The translations under genes and the position numbers were made by a program. The notes beneath the pieces are model-generated. The model made no database searches. It worked only from the letters and a program-made list of their open reading frames with translations, and was not told the DNA's origin. A stretch of 64,000 nt of DNA, from NCBI GenBank assembly GCA_910575035.1, contig CAJTDL010000006.1, positions 1 through 64,000 on the forward strand. Direction: 5' to 3'. Source of the DNA: Lachnospiraceae bacterium (lineage in GTDB: Bacteria > Bacillota > Clostridia > Lachnospirales > Lachnospiraceae). Of this stretch, positions 49,205-58,983 are shown in pieces. Each line of letters opens with the position of its first letter. The stretch's first letter is position 1.

Positions 49205-50041
49205 CTAGATCAAATTCATTCTCTTAAACTCAAAATAAACCCCATCCTCCTCCACACTCTCGCAGACAACATCAGCGCTGTCTTTTAATTCCTGGCAGGA
49301 ATTCCCCATTGCAACGGCAATCCCCGCATATTCCAGCATCTGCTGGTCGTTCATACTGTCGCCAAAGGCAACCGTATCTGCCAGGCATGCCCCATAGTGT
49401 TCACAGACGCGTTCCATGGCCTCGCCTTTATCCATATCTCTCCGTATGATCTCGCCATTATAGCAGTCCGCATCTTTTGCATAGGGATGCACTACATAAT
49501 GAAACTCCTGCTCCAGATACGGTTTTGTTTTCTCAAGGTCTGCCAGGTCTGTACAGATAAAGCCCAGCTTATACGCCCCCTTGCGGGGATATTCCGTATA
49601 CGGCTTTACCCCTGCGTCAGAAGCCAGTTCCTTTTTCATCCGAATCAGCTCCGAATTAGACAGATCTGCCGTTGCGCCCGTAAGGATTTCCTGAAGGCTG
49701 CTGTCAATGTAAATCCCCTCTGGGCTTTCTATGCGGCAGTAAATTCCAAATTGGTGAAAAACTTCCAGGCACTTCTGGATGGTTTCTTCTGGAAGCACAC
49801 TGTCACGGATTACTTTCCCATCAATTTCTATATGCCTTCCTGCGCTGGCAACCACACCGTCAAACCCTACCTCTAGAACATCCCCACTTACAATAGGCAT
49901 ATTACGGCCTGTGCTGACCAAAACCCTGTGCCCATTTTTTCTTGCTTCCCGCACTGCCTTTGATGCAAGCTCTGTGGGTTTTTCCAACGGGACAGTAAAT
50001 GTCCCGTCGATATCTAAAAACACAATCTTTTTTTCTGCCAT
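49205..50041 (-). CDS. Cof-type HAD-IIB phosphatase
   Basis: 278 residues. HAD motif I is VFLDIDGTFT (residues 6-15), motif II VLVSTGRN, motif III Lys in the RRDMDKGEAME region, and motif IV VAFGDSMNDQQMLEYAGIAVAMGNS. The C2B cap is between about 85 and 195. Such enzymes hydrolyse sugar phosphates or similar. Its start shares one base with the PTS stop (TAATG), so the pair is translationally coupled. A role in clearing phosphosugars made by the PTS is plausible but not proven. Confidence 0.85.
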   Translation of the reverse strand: MAEKKIVFLDIDGTFTVPLEKPTELASKAVREARKNGHRVLVSTGRNMPIVSGDVLEVGFDGVVASAGRHIEIDGKVIRDSVLPEETIQKCLEVFHQFGIYCRIESPEGIYIDSSLQEILTGATADLSNSELIRMKKELASDAGVKPYTEYPRKGAYKLGFICTDLADLEKTKPYLEQEFHYVVHPYAKDADCYNGEIIRRDMDKGEAMERVCEHYGACLADTVAFGDSMNDQQMLEYAGIAVAMGNSCQELKDSADVVCESVEEDGVYFEFKRMNLI

Positions 50042-51987
50042 TATGCTTCCTCCAGTTTGATAAGAGGCTCCATGCAGTGAATTTCACCGTTCTTTAAGCC
50101 CTCCACATTTTTATAATCGTCCGTGTTGGCAATGATTACCGAAGTCGCCACAGGATAGCCTGCTTCCTGGATTTTCTGCATATCAAAGGTGAGAAGCAGC
50201 TGCCCTGGTTTTACCGGATCGCCCTGGGATACATGAGCCTTATAATACTTCCCTTCAAGCTCTACTGTATTCACACCCACATGAATCAGCAATTCTGCCC
50301 CGTCTTTTGCAGTAATGCCAATGGCATGTTTCGTATCAAACAGCGTCGAAACCTTACCATAACAAGGCGCAACCACTTTCCCCTCCGAAGGAATCACTGC
50401 CATTCCCTTTCCTAATACTTCTGCGGCAAACGTATCATCCGGCACCTGGCTCATTGGAATTGCTGTTCCTGTAAGCGGGCTGCAGATTACATTCTTTCCA
50501 GCTGGCGGAAAAATGTCCGCAGGCGTATCTGCTATTTCTTCTTCAGAGGCTTCTTTTTCCCCCAGTTCTTTATTAAACTTTTTCATGTTTGACATGATAT
50601 ATGTAAAGATAAATCCCGCCGCAATAGAAATTGCCGCACCAATCAAGAAGTTCAGCATACTGGATGCTGGCACGCAGACAAAACCGACAATTCCTGCAGT
50701 TCCTGGAGCCGTATTCAAAACATTTGCCATCGTTACATACCCGCCTCCAAGGGCAGCGCCGGCCATAGCGCCATAAAACGGATATTTCAGCTTCAGGTTT
50801 ACGCCAAACATTGCAGGCTCTGTAATGCCCAGCATGGCAGATACGCCTGAAGTCGCTGCAACGCTTTTTAATTTTTTATCCTTTGTCCGAAGCATGGCGC
50901 AGAGGGTTGCGCCGCCCTGCGCCACATTATTGCAGGACGCAATGGCAAGCAGGAAGGAGCCGCCTGCCGCTACCATCTGGATATCTACCGGAAGCAGGCT
51001 ATGATGCATACCCGTCATGGTAAGGGGAGAGTATAAAAAACCCAAAACCATGCCGCCAGCAATGCCTAAGGTATCATGCATCCACACAAAGCTGTTTGTC
51101 AGCATATCGCCTGCCGTCCTCATAATCCCGCCTACAACCGTAAACGTAACAAAGCCGGTAATCATAACCGTAAGAAGCGGCGTCAAAAGATTATCCAGGA
51201 TCTCCGGGATATGCTTATGCAGCTTTTTCTCCACAAACGAAAGGATATAAGAAGCAGCCAGCACCGGAAGGACCGTTCCCTGGTATCCTACTTTTTCAAT
51301 CGTAAGCCCCATAATGTTCCATACCGGGATTGTCCCCTCAGTTACGGCAGTACCATAAGCATAAGCATTCAGCAGATCTCCCGAAACCATGATCATGCCG
51401 ATAACCGCTCCCAGATACGGATTGCCCCCAAACATTTTTGTAGCGGAAAATCCGATCAGGATAGGCAGAAAGGCATATGCGGCGCTGGCAAACGTATTGA
51501 TCATAGCGGCAATATCAGAAAGCGCTGGGTATGCTTCTACTAAAGACTGGCTCGGAACAAACAGCCCGTTTGCCGTCAGCACATTATTTAATCCCATCAT
51601 CAAACCACTGGCAACCAATGCCGGAATCAGCGGCACAAATACGTCAGACAGCGTCTTAACAAGCCGCTGCAGAGGGTTCATCTTCTGGACGGCCGCCTGC
51701 TTCACCTCACTCTTCGTTGATTCCGCAATCCCTCCTGTTTCAATGAAGCGTTTATATACTTCGTTTACGGTGCCGCTGCCGATAATAATCTGGAACTGGC
51801 CTCCATTGGCAAACTGGCCTTTTACCAGATCCACCTTCAAGATTCCATCCACATCTGCCCTAGACTCATCTTTCAAAACCAGCCTGAGCCTGGTGGCGCA
51901 GTGGGCGGCGCTGATAATGTTTTCTTTTCCGCCGACCAGCCTCAAAAGCTCTTCGGCAGACGCCTGATAGCGTTCTTCCTTTGTCAT
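50041..51987 (-). CDS. PTS glucoside/disaccharide transporter EIIBCA
   Basis: 648 residues with domains in the order EIIB (residues 1-85, phospho-Cys in ISAAHCATRLRL), EIIC (about 105-460, ten or so membrane segments, GITEPAMFGVNLKLKYPF signature) and EIIA of the glucose type (about 490-648, with GLLIHVGVNTVEL-like His region ELLIHVGVNTVEL). It imports and phosphorylates a sugar, most likely trehalose, sucrose or another alpha-glucoside given the next gene. It lies 24 bp after the glucosidase gene in the same operon. Confidence 0.9.
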   Translation of the reverse strand: MTKEERYQASAEELLRLVGGKENIISAAHCATRLRLVLKDESRADVDGILKVDLVKGQFANGGQFQIIIGSGTVNEVYKRFIETGGIAESTKSEVKQAAVQKMNPLQRLVKTLSDVFVPLIPALVASGLMMGLNNVLTANGLFVPSQSLVEAYPALSDIAAMINTFASAAYAFLPILIGFSATKMFGGNPYLGAVIGMIMVSGDLLNAYAYGTAVTEGTIPVWNIMGLTIEKVGYQGTVLPVLAASYILSFVEKKLHKHIPEILDNLLTPLLTVMITGFVTFTVVGGIMRTAGDMLTNSFVWMHDTLGIAGGMVLGFLYSPLTMTGMHHSLLPVDIQMVAAGGSFLLAIASCNNVAQGGATLCAMLRTKDKKLKSVAATSGVSAMLGITEPAMFGVNLKLKYPFYGAMAGAALGGGYVTMANVLNTAPGTAGIVGFVCVPASSMLNFLIGAAISIAAGFIFTYIMSNMKKFNKELGEKEASEEEIADTPADIFPPAGKNVICSPLTGTAIPMSQVPDDTFAAEVLGKGMAVIPSEGKVVAPCYGKVSTLFDTKHAIGITAKDGAELLIHVGVNTVELEGKYYKAHVSQGDPVKPGQLLLTFDMQKIQEAGYPVATSVIIANTDDYKNVEGLKNGEIHCMEPLIKLEEA

Positions 51988-52011
51988 GATTCTTTCCTTC
52001 CTCCTTTTTGG

Positions 52012-53637
52012 TTATATGATTTCATAGATGGCTGCTTCATACGGGCGCAATTCCATCTGCTCCAGACGGGTTTCCTGATTCTGCCCATAATTCGACAGGA
52101 GCGCCCTGCCCTTTCCAGGATAGCTGAAGCCTGCCGGCTCCTCATAGAAATTGCAAACCACCAGCCATTTTTTTCCCTTCCATTCCCTTATATACGCAAA
52201 AACATGCGCATCCTCCGGGCAGAGCAATTCAAAAGTTCCATAGATGAGTATGGGTTCTTTTTTTCGGAGGCTGATTAGATTTTTATAATAATAGAAAATG
52301 GAATCCTGATCCTTTAATGCCTCTTCTGCATTGATTTCTGAATAATTGGGATTTACCCTACACCAGGGCGTCCCTTCTGTAAATCCTGCCTGGGGGCCGC
52401 TGTTCCACTGCATGGGAGTCCTTGCGTTATCCCTTGACTTTGCGCAAAGGGACTTCATAATTTCTTCTTCTGGATATCCCATCTGCTTCCGCTCCTGGTA
52501 CATATTGACAGACTCCACATCAAAAAAATCCTCAATACCAGAAAACGGATAGTTGGTCATCCCAATTTCTTCTCCCTGATAAATATATGGCGTCCCCTTC
52601 ATTCCATGGAGCGCAGTTGCCAGCATCTTTGCGGACTCCACACGGTACTCTTTGTCATTTCCCCACCTGGAAACGATTCTTGGAAGGTCATGGCTGTTCC
52701 AGAAAAGGCTGTTCCACCCTTTCCCCTCCAATGTCCTCTGCCATTTGGCAAAAGACTGTTTCAATTTTCTCAAGTCAAGCGGCTTTAAATCCCACTTTTG
52801 TTTCCCTGGAACCTGATCCAGCAGCATCTGCTCAAACTGGAAGACCATATCCAACTCTTTCCTCTCCGGATCCGAATATAAACTTCCGTTCTCAATATCC
52901 GCCCCCCAGCATTCCCCCACAGTCATCAGATTCTTATCCCCAAATGTCTCCCTGTTCATTTCCTGGAGATATTCGTGAAGCTTCGGCCCGTTTTCCTTAA
53001 TCCCCTGATCTGGGATTTTTCCGATGACGTCAATCACATCCATCCGGAAACCGCCGATGCCCTTATCAATCCAGAAATTCATCATTTTCCAGATTTCTTT
53101 GCGCATCCCTTCATTCTCCCAGTTCAGATCCGGCTGCTTTTTATGATAGAAGTGCAGATAATACTCTCCCGTTTCTTCCGAATATTCCCATGCATTGCCG
53201 CCAAAGCAGGATTCCAGCCCATTGGGCGGGCTGCCCTTTTCTCCCTTTCTCCAGATATAATAGTTCCTGTATGGGTTATCCTTTGATTTTTTCGCCTCCA
53301 CAAACCAGGGATGCTCATCAGAAGTATGGTTCACAACAAGATCCATAATAATTTTAATGCCACAATTTTCACATTCCCGGATCAGAGCCTCCATATCCTC
53401 CATCGAACCATACTCTGGTGATATCCCATAATAATCGGATATATCATAGCCGTTATCCGCATTAGGGGAAGCATAGACTGGGCTCAGCCAAATTACGTCA
53501 ATCCCAAGTTCCCCCAAATACTGCAATTTGGAGCGAATGCCGTTAATATCGCCGATTCCGTCGCCATTGCTGTCGCAAAAGCTCCGCGGATAGATCTGGT
53601 ATACGGCGCTTCTCTTCCACCACTTTTCTTTCACCAT
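52012..53637 (-). CDS. GH13 alpha-glucosidase (oligo-1,6-glucosidase / trehalose-6-phosphate hydrolase type)
   Basis: 541 residues. The (beta/alpha)8 GH13 motifs are visible. Region I is DLVVNHTSDEH, region II GFRMDVIDVI (nucleophile Asp), region III Glu in LMTVGECWGA, and region IV FWNSHDLPRIVSRWG. The N-terminal WWKRSAVYQIYPRSFCDSNGDGIGD is typical of the MalL/TreA subfamily. With a PTS partner it probably cleaves a 6-phosphorylated disaccharide in the cytoplasm. The ATG at 53637 is eight bases after GAGG. It is the first gene of the operon, divergent from the AraC regulator. Confidence 0.9.
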   Translation of the reverse strand: MVKEKWWKRSAVYQIYPRSFCDSNGDGIGDINGIRSKLQYLGELGIDVIWLSPVYASPNADNGYDISDYYGISPEYGSMEDMEALIRECENCGIKIIMDLVVNHTSDEHPWFVEAKKSKDNPYRNYYIWRKGEKGSPPNGLESCFGGNAWEYSEETGEYYLHFYHKKQPDLNWENEGMRKEIWKMMNFWIDKGIGGFRMDVIDVIGKIPDQGIKENGPKLHEYLQEMNRETFGDKNLMTVGECWGADIENGSLYSDPERKELDMVFQFEQMLLDQVPGKQKWDLKPLDLRKLKQSFAKWQRTLEGKGWNSLFWNSHDLPRIVSRWGNDKEYRVESAKMLATALHGMKGTPYIYQGEEIGMTNYPFSGIEDFFDVESVNMYQERKQMGYPEEEIMKSLCAKSRDNARTPMQWNSGPQAGFTEGTPWCRVNPNYSEINAEEALKDQDSIFYYYKNLISLRKKEPILIYGTFELLCPEDAHVFAYIREWKGKKWLVVCNFYEEPAGFSYPGKGRALLSNYGQNQETRLEQMELRPYEAAIYEII

Positions 53638-53753
53638 TTTTTTCACCTCGCTTGTTTTTCTTTGGTGATTTTAGTATACTGGAAGGGAGCCTTGATTGCT
53701 TGCATAATTTTATCAGATAATAACACAATTTTACGATTTATGAGGTGGTAGAT

Positions 53754-54626
53754 ATGTCACACGCTTATCATGAAGATAAAACCCATGGCACTTCCGTTTT
53801 TCCTTTACAGGTATATTCCCACCATGACAAAGACGGATTTTATTTTGTATCCCAGCATTGGCACGAAGAACTGGAATGGGTGTATGCAGAACATGGGATT
53901 CTTAATTTGACCATTCACGGAGAATCTTTCGTTTTAAATCCAGGCGAATTTTGTTTCATCAATTCCGGTGAACTGCATGAAATTAAATCTGTTGGGGAAT
54001 CCCTGCACCATGCCGTTGTCTTTAACCCTGGCTTTTTGGACTTCTCACTGTATGATGCCTGCCAGCATAATTTTATCCGGCCGATTACCAATGGAACATT
54101 ACTGTTTCCAACCTTCTGCTCCACGTTTTCACCAGAAGACCATAAACGGATCCTATTCCATATGCAGGAGATTATAAAACTTTACCACACACTGCCCACT
54201 TGCGCCCTTTTAAGCATTAAACTCCACATATTACAGATGATCGAATTATTTTTTCAGGCAGATTATTTTTTTAAGAATACGTTATCATCCAGGGGAAAAG
54301 ATTCATTAAATAAATTGAAACAGGTAATTGAGTATATTCACACCAATTACGCAGAATCAATATCTTTGCAGGCTTTGTCTGAAATATGCTTTATGAGCCC
54401 CAATTATTTTTGCCACTACTTTAAGCAGGAAATTGGGAAGACGCCGATTCGTTTTATCAATGAGTATAGAATAGAAAAGGCCTGTGAAATGCTGTCAGAA
54501 TCAAAAGCGCCGATTTCTGATATTGCGCTTTCTGTTGGGTTTGACAATTTTAGTTACTTTATACGAAAATTCCGGGAACATAAAGGAGTTGTGCCGAAAA
54601 AATACCGTTCCCTTTGCCTAAAATAA
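53754..54626 (+). CDS. AraC-family regulator of the PTS/glucosidase operon
   Basis: 290 residues. It has an N-terminal cupin-like sensor (HWHEELEWVYAEHGILNLTIHGESFVLNPGEFCFINSGELHEI). The C-terminal double HTH spans about residues 185-285 (LQALSEICFMSPNYFCHYFKQEIGKTPIRFINEYRIEKA; ISDIALSVGFDNFSYFIRKFREHKGVVPKKYR). The ATG at 53754 after GAGG is used. It is transcribed away from the glucosidase gene across a 115-bp intergenic region, so it probably activates that operon, whose promoter has a TATACT -10 but no good -35. Confidence 0.85.
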   Translation: MSHAYHEDKTHGTSVFPLQVYSHHDKDGFYFVSQHWHEELEWVYAEHGILNLTIHGESFVLNPGEFCFINSGELHEIKSVGESLHHAVVFNPGFLDFSLYDACQHNFIRPITNGTLLFPTFCSTFSPEDHKRILFHMQEIIKLYHTLPTCALLSIKLHILQMIELFFQADYFFKNTLSSRGKDSLNKLKQVIEYIHTNYAESISLQALSEICFMSPNYFCHYFKQEIGKTPIRFINEYRIEKACEMLSESKAPISDIALSVGFDNFSYFIRKFREHKGVVPKKYRSLCLK

Positions 54627-54628
54627 TA

Positions 54629-54684
54629 TGGAGTTTGGCTGCGCTGCTTCTGATTTTGCAGATTACGCACAGCCAAACTCCATT
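54629..54684. terminator. Terminator after the AraC gene
   Basis: ATGGAGTTTGGCTG (from 54629) pairs with CAGCCAAACTCCAT (ending 54683), followed by TGTGCTTTTTT on the plus strand. Confidence 0.8.
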
Positions 54685-54836
54685 GTGCTTTTTTGGAGCC
54701 TTATCTTTCCAACCATTGCCCCAAAATACGCCAGGTAATGAAACCCGAAAATACGCGAAGATACACCTTGTAAATAAACTGCCGGAACAATTTCAAAATA
54801 GATGAAGCGGAGGGCATGATAAGCTTGCCCTTTATA

Positions 54837-55484
54837 TCAGGCTCTCTGCTTACGTAGCCTTTGATACAACAAAGCTGCTGTAATCATTAATAGCCCTGCC
54901 GCAGACAGCCACAGCTTTGCCGTACAGCTTCCTGTCCTCATGGAAAACAGATAAAAACTTCCCAGCTTTGGCCCCATGCCGATATTAAGGGCATAATACA
55001 GAAGGGGCGGCATGTATCCGATAACCGTATTTCCTGTAAGCGCGGCTGTCAGCATTCCCATGGAACCCAGGAATATGGCGTCTGCCATTGTTCCAAGCGC
55101 CAAAACCGTCGTAACGTCACAGTTCTGTAATTTCATATATATACTGAACAAAACAATCAGCAAGGCGGCAATTACAACAGAATATATGGTTCGTATCAGC
55201 CAAACCTTTGCTGTGCTGCAATACTTTGAAGATACCAGGCCGTCAATATCCCCATTCTGCTCTGGCTGGAATACAGGCGTCAGGAGTACAATGCCAATCA
55301 AAGAAACAAACATCTCCAGCGGCATGGCTGCGGAATTGCGGTCCAGGTTAGATGTGCCGATAAAAAACGGCGTGGCCAGGCATAAGATGGCAGCCACTGC
55401 AATAGATAAAAGCGAATTATGCCTGAGGTTGGTTTTTGCGATTTCTAATGCCAGAAACCGCTTGTCTGAAGAATGCATTTCCAC
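54837..55484 (-). CDS. ABC transporter permease subunit (small)
   Basis: 215 residues with about six hydrophobic segments (for example LLSIAVAAILCLATPFF, MFVSLIGIVLLTPVF, VVIAALLIVLFSIYM, LWLSAAGLLMITAALLY), an ABC-2-type permease without recognisable enzymatic motifs. The start is uncertain: GTG 55484 lies six bases after GGGGA, ATG 55478 is next, and an in-frame start at 55511 is also possible. It overlaps the preceding permease gene by about 70 bp. It is the third gene of an ATPase-permease-permease operon. Confidence 0.75.
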   Translation of the reverse strand: MEMHSSDKRFLALEIAKTNLRHNSLLSIAVAAILCLATPFFIGTSNLDRNSAAMPLEMFVSLIGIVLLTPVFQPEQNGDIDGLVSSKYCSTAKVWLIRTIYSVVIAALLIVLFSIYMKLQNCDVTTVLALGTMADAIFLGSMGMLTAALTGNTVIGYMPPLLYYALNIGMGPKLGSFYLFSMRTGSCTAKLWLSAAGLLMITAALLYQRLRKQRA

Positions 55485-56787
55485 CGAATTTCCCCTTTCT
55501 TTTTGCTTCATAAACCAAGATTGTGAATACAGCCAACAACAGGGAGATCCCTGCCATCAGCAGCCTGTTCTGCATAAGATTCTGGAAATTATCCAGATAA
55601 TCCTGTGTGCGGAACAGTGACTCTGCGCCTGCATTGTGCCGGGGAGCCAGACGGAACAGGGAATACCCCGCTTGGACCGTCTTGATTCCCATATTCACAT
55701 CAAACATCCACCAAAGACCCTGTACTGCAATGGCAATGGGCGTGCCGGTCAGCTCCGTCAAGAACATGCCAATGGCTGTGGAAATCATCACGCTTGGCAT
55801 AAGCCAGCCCAAATCGTATTTCAGCGGAGCCAAGTAGTCAAGATTCATTCCGCTGTAACTGCTCCAGACTATCATATTTGACAGATAAGACAGGATAATT
55901 ACCGGAAGCATAGCTGCTATAACAAGCGCCAAGTAACGAATCAAGGTCAGCTTGGCAGCGGACGTTTCCTTTGTATAGATAAGCGCTTCCATTTTGGCAT
56001 GTTTGTCTTTCATGCCCAGGATGGCCGCTAGAAACACTGGCAGGATTGACAGTACCATTACGCCCGCATAGTCAGAGAACAGACGGGCATAACCGCCGGT
56101 TACCTTATCGGAATTTACCGCAAGGCCATACCGCTCTTTTGCCTCCTCATAAGTCAGTGGAACTGTTCCGTACTTAATCAGGGAATCGGCTGCGTAGTTG
56201 GAGCCGCCGCCCAGAATATCGTCCGCCTGCCCCATCAGTTCCTTGAACCGGTCATAGTCCATGCCATCCTTTACTGTGAATACTGTTGGACTGCCCTGCT
56301 GTATGGCATCCGAGCCTATTGTAAATCCTCCGTCGCGATCCTGCTGTATGGCATCTGAGCCTATTGTAAATCCTCCGCCGCCATTCTGCTGTATGGCACC
56401 CCCGCCGATGCTATCGGGCGTATTCCCAGCTGCTTCCTGCATTATTTTTTCCTTATCATTCCCTGTAATCTCAGAAATGATTTCAGCCATTTTTTCCCGT
56501 TTGCTTTCGCTGAGTTTTACATGCTTGATAAATCCAATCGGATAGGTTGCATAGTCGTTATTGCTAAACTCAGCCAAGAGATCCTTTAGTGCAGCCGGCA
56601 TAATCAGTTCCGGCACTTCCTCATTCTTAAATCCATAGTTGCCGCCTGGCTGGGGTTCCTGAAGGAAATCATTCTGAAAGCTGAATACTCCTTGGGAGAA
56701 CAGGCCAACCACAACAGCTGCAGCATAAATCAGATAAGGAATGGATTTTACAATCTTTTTGGTTTCCTGCAACAGCAGCATTACCAT
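55417..56787 (-). CDS. ABC transporter permease with large extracytoplasmic domain
   Basis: 456 residues. One N-terminal membrane segment (SIPYLIYAAAVVVGLFSQ) is followed by about 200 extracytoplasmic residues. Then come five or six membrane segments (VMVLSILPVFLAAILG, YLALVIAAMLPVIIL, SVMISTAIGMFLTEL, ISLLLAVFTILVY). The outer domain contains 15-residue repeats GGFTIGSDAIQQ-xxx. The start overlaps the ATPase gene by 7 bp. Confidence 0.8.
   Translation of the reverse strand: MVMLLLQETKKIVKSIPYLIYAAAVVVGLFSQGVFSFQNDFLQEPQPGGNYGFKNEEVPELIMPAALKDLLAEFSNNDYATYPIGFIKHVKLSESKREKMAEIISEITGNDKEKIMQEAAGNTPDSIGGGAIQQNGGGGFTIGSDAIQQDRDGGFTIGSDAIQQGSPTVFTVKDGMDYDRFKELMGQADDILGGGSNYAADSLIKYGTVPLTYEEAKERYGLAVNSDKVTGGYARLFSDYAGVMVLSILPVFLAAILGMKDKHAKMEALIYTKETSAAKLTLIRYLALVIAAMLPVIILSYLSNMIVWSSYSGMNLDYLAPLKYDLGWLMPSVMISTAIGMFLTELTGTPIAIAVQGLWWMFDVNMGIKTVQAGYSLFRLAPRHNAGAESLFRTQDYLDNFQNLMQNRLLMAGISLLLAVFTILVYEAKRKGKFGGNAFFRQAVSGIRNRKNQPQA
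56296..56399. repeat. 45-bp tandem repeat inside the permease gene
   Basis: Two full 45-bp copies (56296-56340, 56341-56385) and a 14-bp partial copy, in frame, beginning CTGCTGTATGGCATC. Length variation here would change the outer domain by 15 residues without breaking the gene. Confidence 0.85.
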
Positions 56788-57683
56788 TCACCCCCTATTT
56801 CACCCAAAATCTCACGGACTCCGCTTGTATGGAGATACAGCATATATGCATCCTCAATATTCGGCTCGCATGCCTCAGCCCCCTGCATCAAAGTATCTGC
56901 TATAAACCGGATGTGGACTTTGCTGCCCTGGGTGTGCATACTGGTAATGGAAAGCTGCCTCTTGCACAGGGGAAGTTCCCGCTTGGAAATAGTCATGGTA
57001 AACACCCTGCCTTCTGCTGCCTGCAAAAGCCCATCTACTGTGCCGTTATAAATGACCCTGCCTTCGTTGATAATGGCAATATCCTCACAGGTAGCCTCAA
57101 TGTCCCCTACAATGTGAGTAGACAGGATAACGGTTTTATCTTCGGCAATCTCAGACAGCAGGTTCCGGAAACGGATACGTTCTTCTGGATCCAGCCCGGC
57201 GGTAGGCTCGTCAACAATCAGCACTTTGGGGCTGTTCAGCAGAGCCTGGGCAATCCCAAGGCGGCGTTTCATGCCGCCGGAAAGCGCTTTTACTTTTTTG
57301 CCCCGGTGCTCTTCCAGATTCACTTTTTTTAATAGAGCATTGATCCGCTCTTTCCGTTCAGAGCCATTCATCCCTGAAAGGACAGCCAGGTATTCCATGG
57401 CCTCCCCAACGTTCATAGATGGATACATGGAAAACTCCTGAGGCAAATACCCGATGATCCTGCGGATCTCTTTGGCATTTTCTATTGGAACGCCGCATAT
57501 GGTAATTTCCCCGTCCTTCTTTTGCAGTAATGTGGCCAATGTCTTCATCAGGGTAGTCTTGCCCGCGCCGTTGCGTCCCAGCAGGCCGAACATGCCCTGG
57601 CGGATGGAAAGATTTACATCATAAAGCGCCTGTTTCTTTCCATAAAATTTATTCAGCCCTTTGATTTCAATGGAATTGTTCAT
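56781..57683 (-). CDS. ABC transporter ATPase
   Basis: 300 residues. Walker A is GLLGRNGAGKTTLMKTL (about residue 38), Q-loop YLPQEFSMYPSM, signature LSGGMKRRLGIAQALL, Walker B VLIVDEPTAGLD, and H-loop ILSTHIV. It is of the CcmA/NatA/BcrA branch that powers two-permease exporters. The ATG at 57683 after AAGGAG is used rather than an upstream in-frame codon. It lies just downstream of the two-component genes on the same strand, which often regulate such exporters. Confidence 0.9.
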   Translation of the reverse strand: MNNSIEIKGLNKFYGKKQALYDVNLSIRQGMFGLLGRNGAGKTTLMKTLATLLQKKDGEITICGVPIENAKEIRRIIGYLPQEFSMYPSMNVGEAMEYLAVLSGMNGSERKERINALLKKVNLEEHRGKKVKALSGGMKRRLGIAQALLNSPKVLIVDEPTAGLDPEERIRFRNLLSEIAEDKTVILSTHIVGDIEATCEDIAIINEGRVIYNGTVDGLLQAAEGRVFTMTISKRELPLCKRQLSITSMHTQGSKVHIRFIADTLMQGAEACEPNIEDAYMLYLHTSGVREILGEIGGEW

Positions 57684-57792
57684 ATGAAAAATCTCCTTTC
57701 TCCAGATGGCTTTCCCATCTGACATGTATAGGATAAAAGGAAATTTTCAATTTTTTGTCTACACTTTAAAAAATTTTTGATATTATATCAAG

Positions 57793-58983
57793 TCACTGCC
57801 TGAAGGCCGCGGTTACTACTGCACCCTTTTGATTGCTGAGCCGAATATACCCGCCATGCCTCTCACAAAGGATCTTACAGATATTCAGCCCCATGCCGAA
57901 ATGCCCATTGTCTGTTTCACGCACTGTTTTATAAAATGGCTTTGTGGCATTCTTTAAATCCTTTTCCGCAAATCCGGTTCCATCATCGGAAACAGCCAAA
58001 TACAGATACCCATCCTGCGACTCTGCCGATACCGTAATCTCTTCCTTTGCAAACCGCACTGCATTGGCAAGCAGATTTTCAAACACCCGCAAGACAATAG
58101 CGGTATCAACATGCAGCCTTTCATGCTTGCTGCCTATCACTTCATAAGAAAACACCTTCCCATCGCATACAGCCTCCCCTGTTTCCCGGAACTGCCTGCA
58201 AAGCGCATCCATCGTGACAGGCTGGCGGACGATTTCAATATCCTCCATCCGCTGCAGCTCTCCCATGGTCTGCACATACTCCTCCAGCCTTATGATATGC
58301 CGGTACATCATCTCTGAGGTATCACGCACTTTTTCTGCAGTCATTCTCGGCGCATATTGCCGCAGCAGCTCGCTCTGTCCCTTGAGGACTGTCAGCGGCG
58401 TCCGCAAATCATGGGAGAACGCTGCATTCAGCCGTTTGCGTTCCTCCATCTGCTGCCACATTTCTTCATTGCCCTCCTGCAGCGCCTGGCGCATTTTCTC
58501 AAAGGAAGCGCACAGGTTCCCCAATTCATCTTTTTTATCATAAGCAATTTTGAAATCCAGGTTGTTGTCAGCAATCTGGGCAGCGGCATGGCCCAGTATG
58601 GCAAGTGGCTTCTGTAACTGCCGTTTATAAAACAAGACACTAGTGACTGCAATGCAGAAAATAAAAAAAATAGGATATACGGCAATACTCATAAATGTAA
58701 GGATATTATACATGGTCTGCTCCATTGGCGTAAGGCCTTCCAAATGATTCTGCGTATGGTATATGCCTCCTTTATTCTGGAATTCGCCTGTCTGTCCAAA
58801 TTCAATCACTATTTTAGTATCGGATACTTCAAATTGAATTTTTTTATATAATTCTGATGCCCACCATTGGCAGACACCCGCGAAAAACAGCGAGAGCAGC
58901 AGGGCAGAGACAATACCAATAAACATAGTTGCAGCAAAGGCCGTTTTTATCGAATTTTTTTGGAATAAATTTATTTTGCCCAT
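57793..58983 (-). CDS. Sensor histidine kinase
   Basis: 396 residues. There are two membrane segments (FAATMFIGIVSALLLSLFFAGV near residue 15 and IAVYPIFFIFCIAVTSVLFY near 110), then a HAMP linker. HisKA carries the phospho-His in FSHDLRTPLTVLKGQ (about residue 190). The HATPase domain has NLLANAVRFAKEE, AVSDDGTGF and HFGMGLNICKILCERHGG. The ATG at 58983 overlaps the response-regulator end. The short outer sensor loop of about 65 residues suggests an envelope-stress or peptide-antibiotic sensor. Confidence 0.9.
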   Translation of the reverse strand: MGKINLFQKNSIKTAFAATMFIGIVSALLLSLFFAGVCQWWASELYKKIQFEVSDTKIVIEFGQTGEFQNKGGIYHTQNHLEGLTPMEQTMYNILTFMSIAVYPIFFIFCIAVTSVLFYKRQLQKPLAILGHAAAQIADNNLDFKIAYDKKDELGNLCASFEKMRQALQEGNEEMWQQMEERKRLNAAFSHDLRTPLTVLKGQSELLRQYAPRMTAEKVRDTSEMMYRHIIRLEEYVQTMGELQRMEDIEIVRQPVTMDALCRQFRETGEAVCDGKVFSYEVIGSKHERLHVDTAIVLRVFENLLANAVRFAKEEITVSAESQDGYLYLAVSDDGTGFAEKDLKNATKPFYKTVRETDNGHFGMGLNICKILCERHGGYIRLSNQKGAVVTAAFRQ

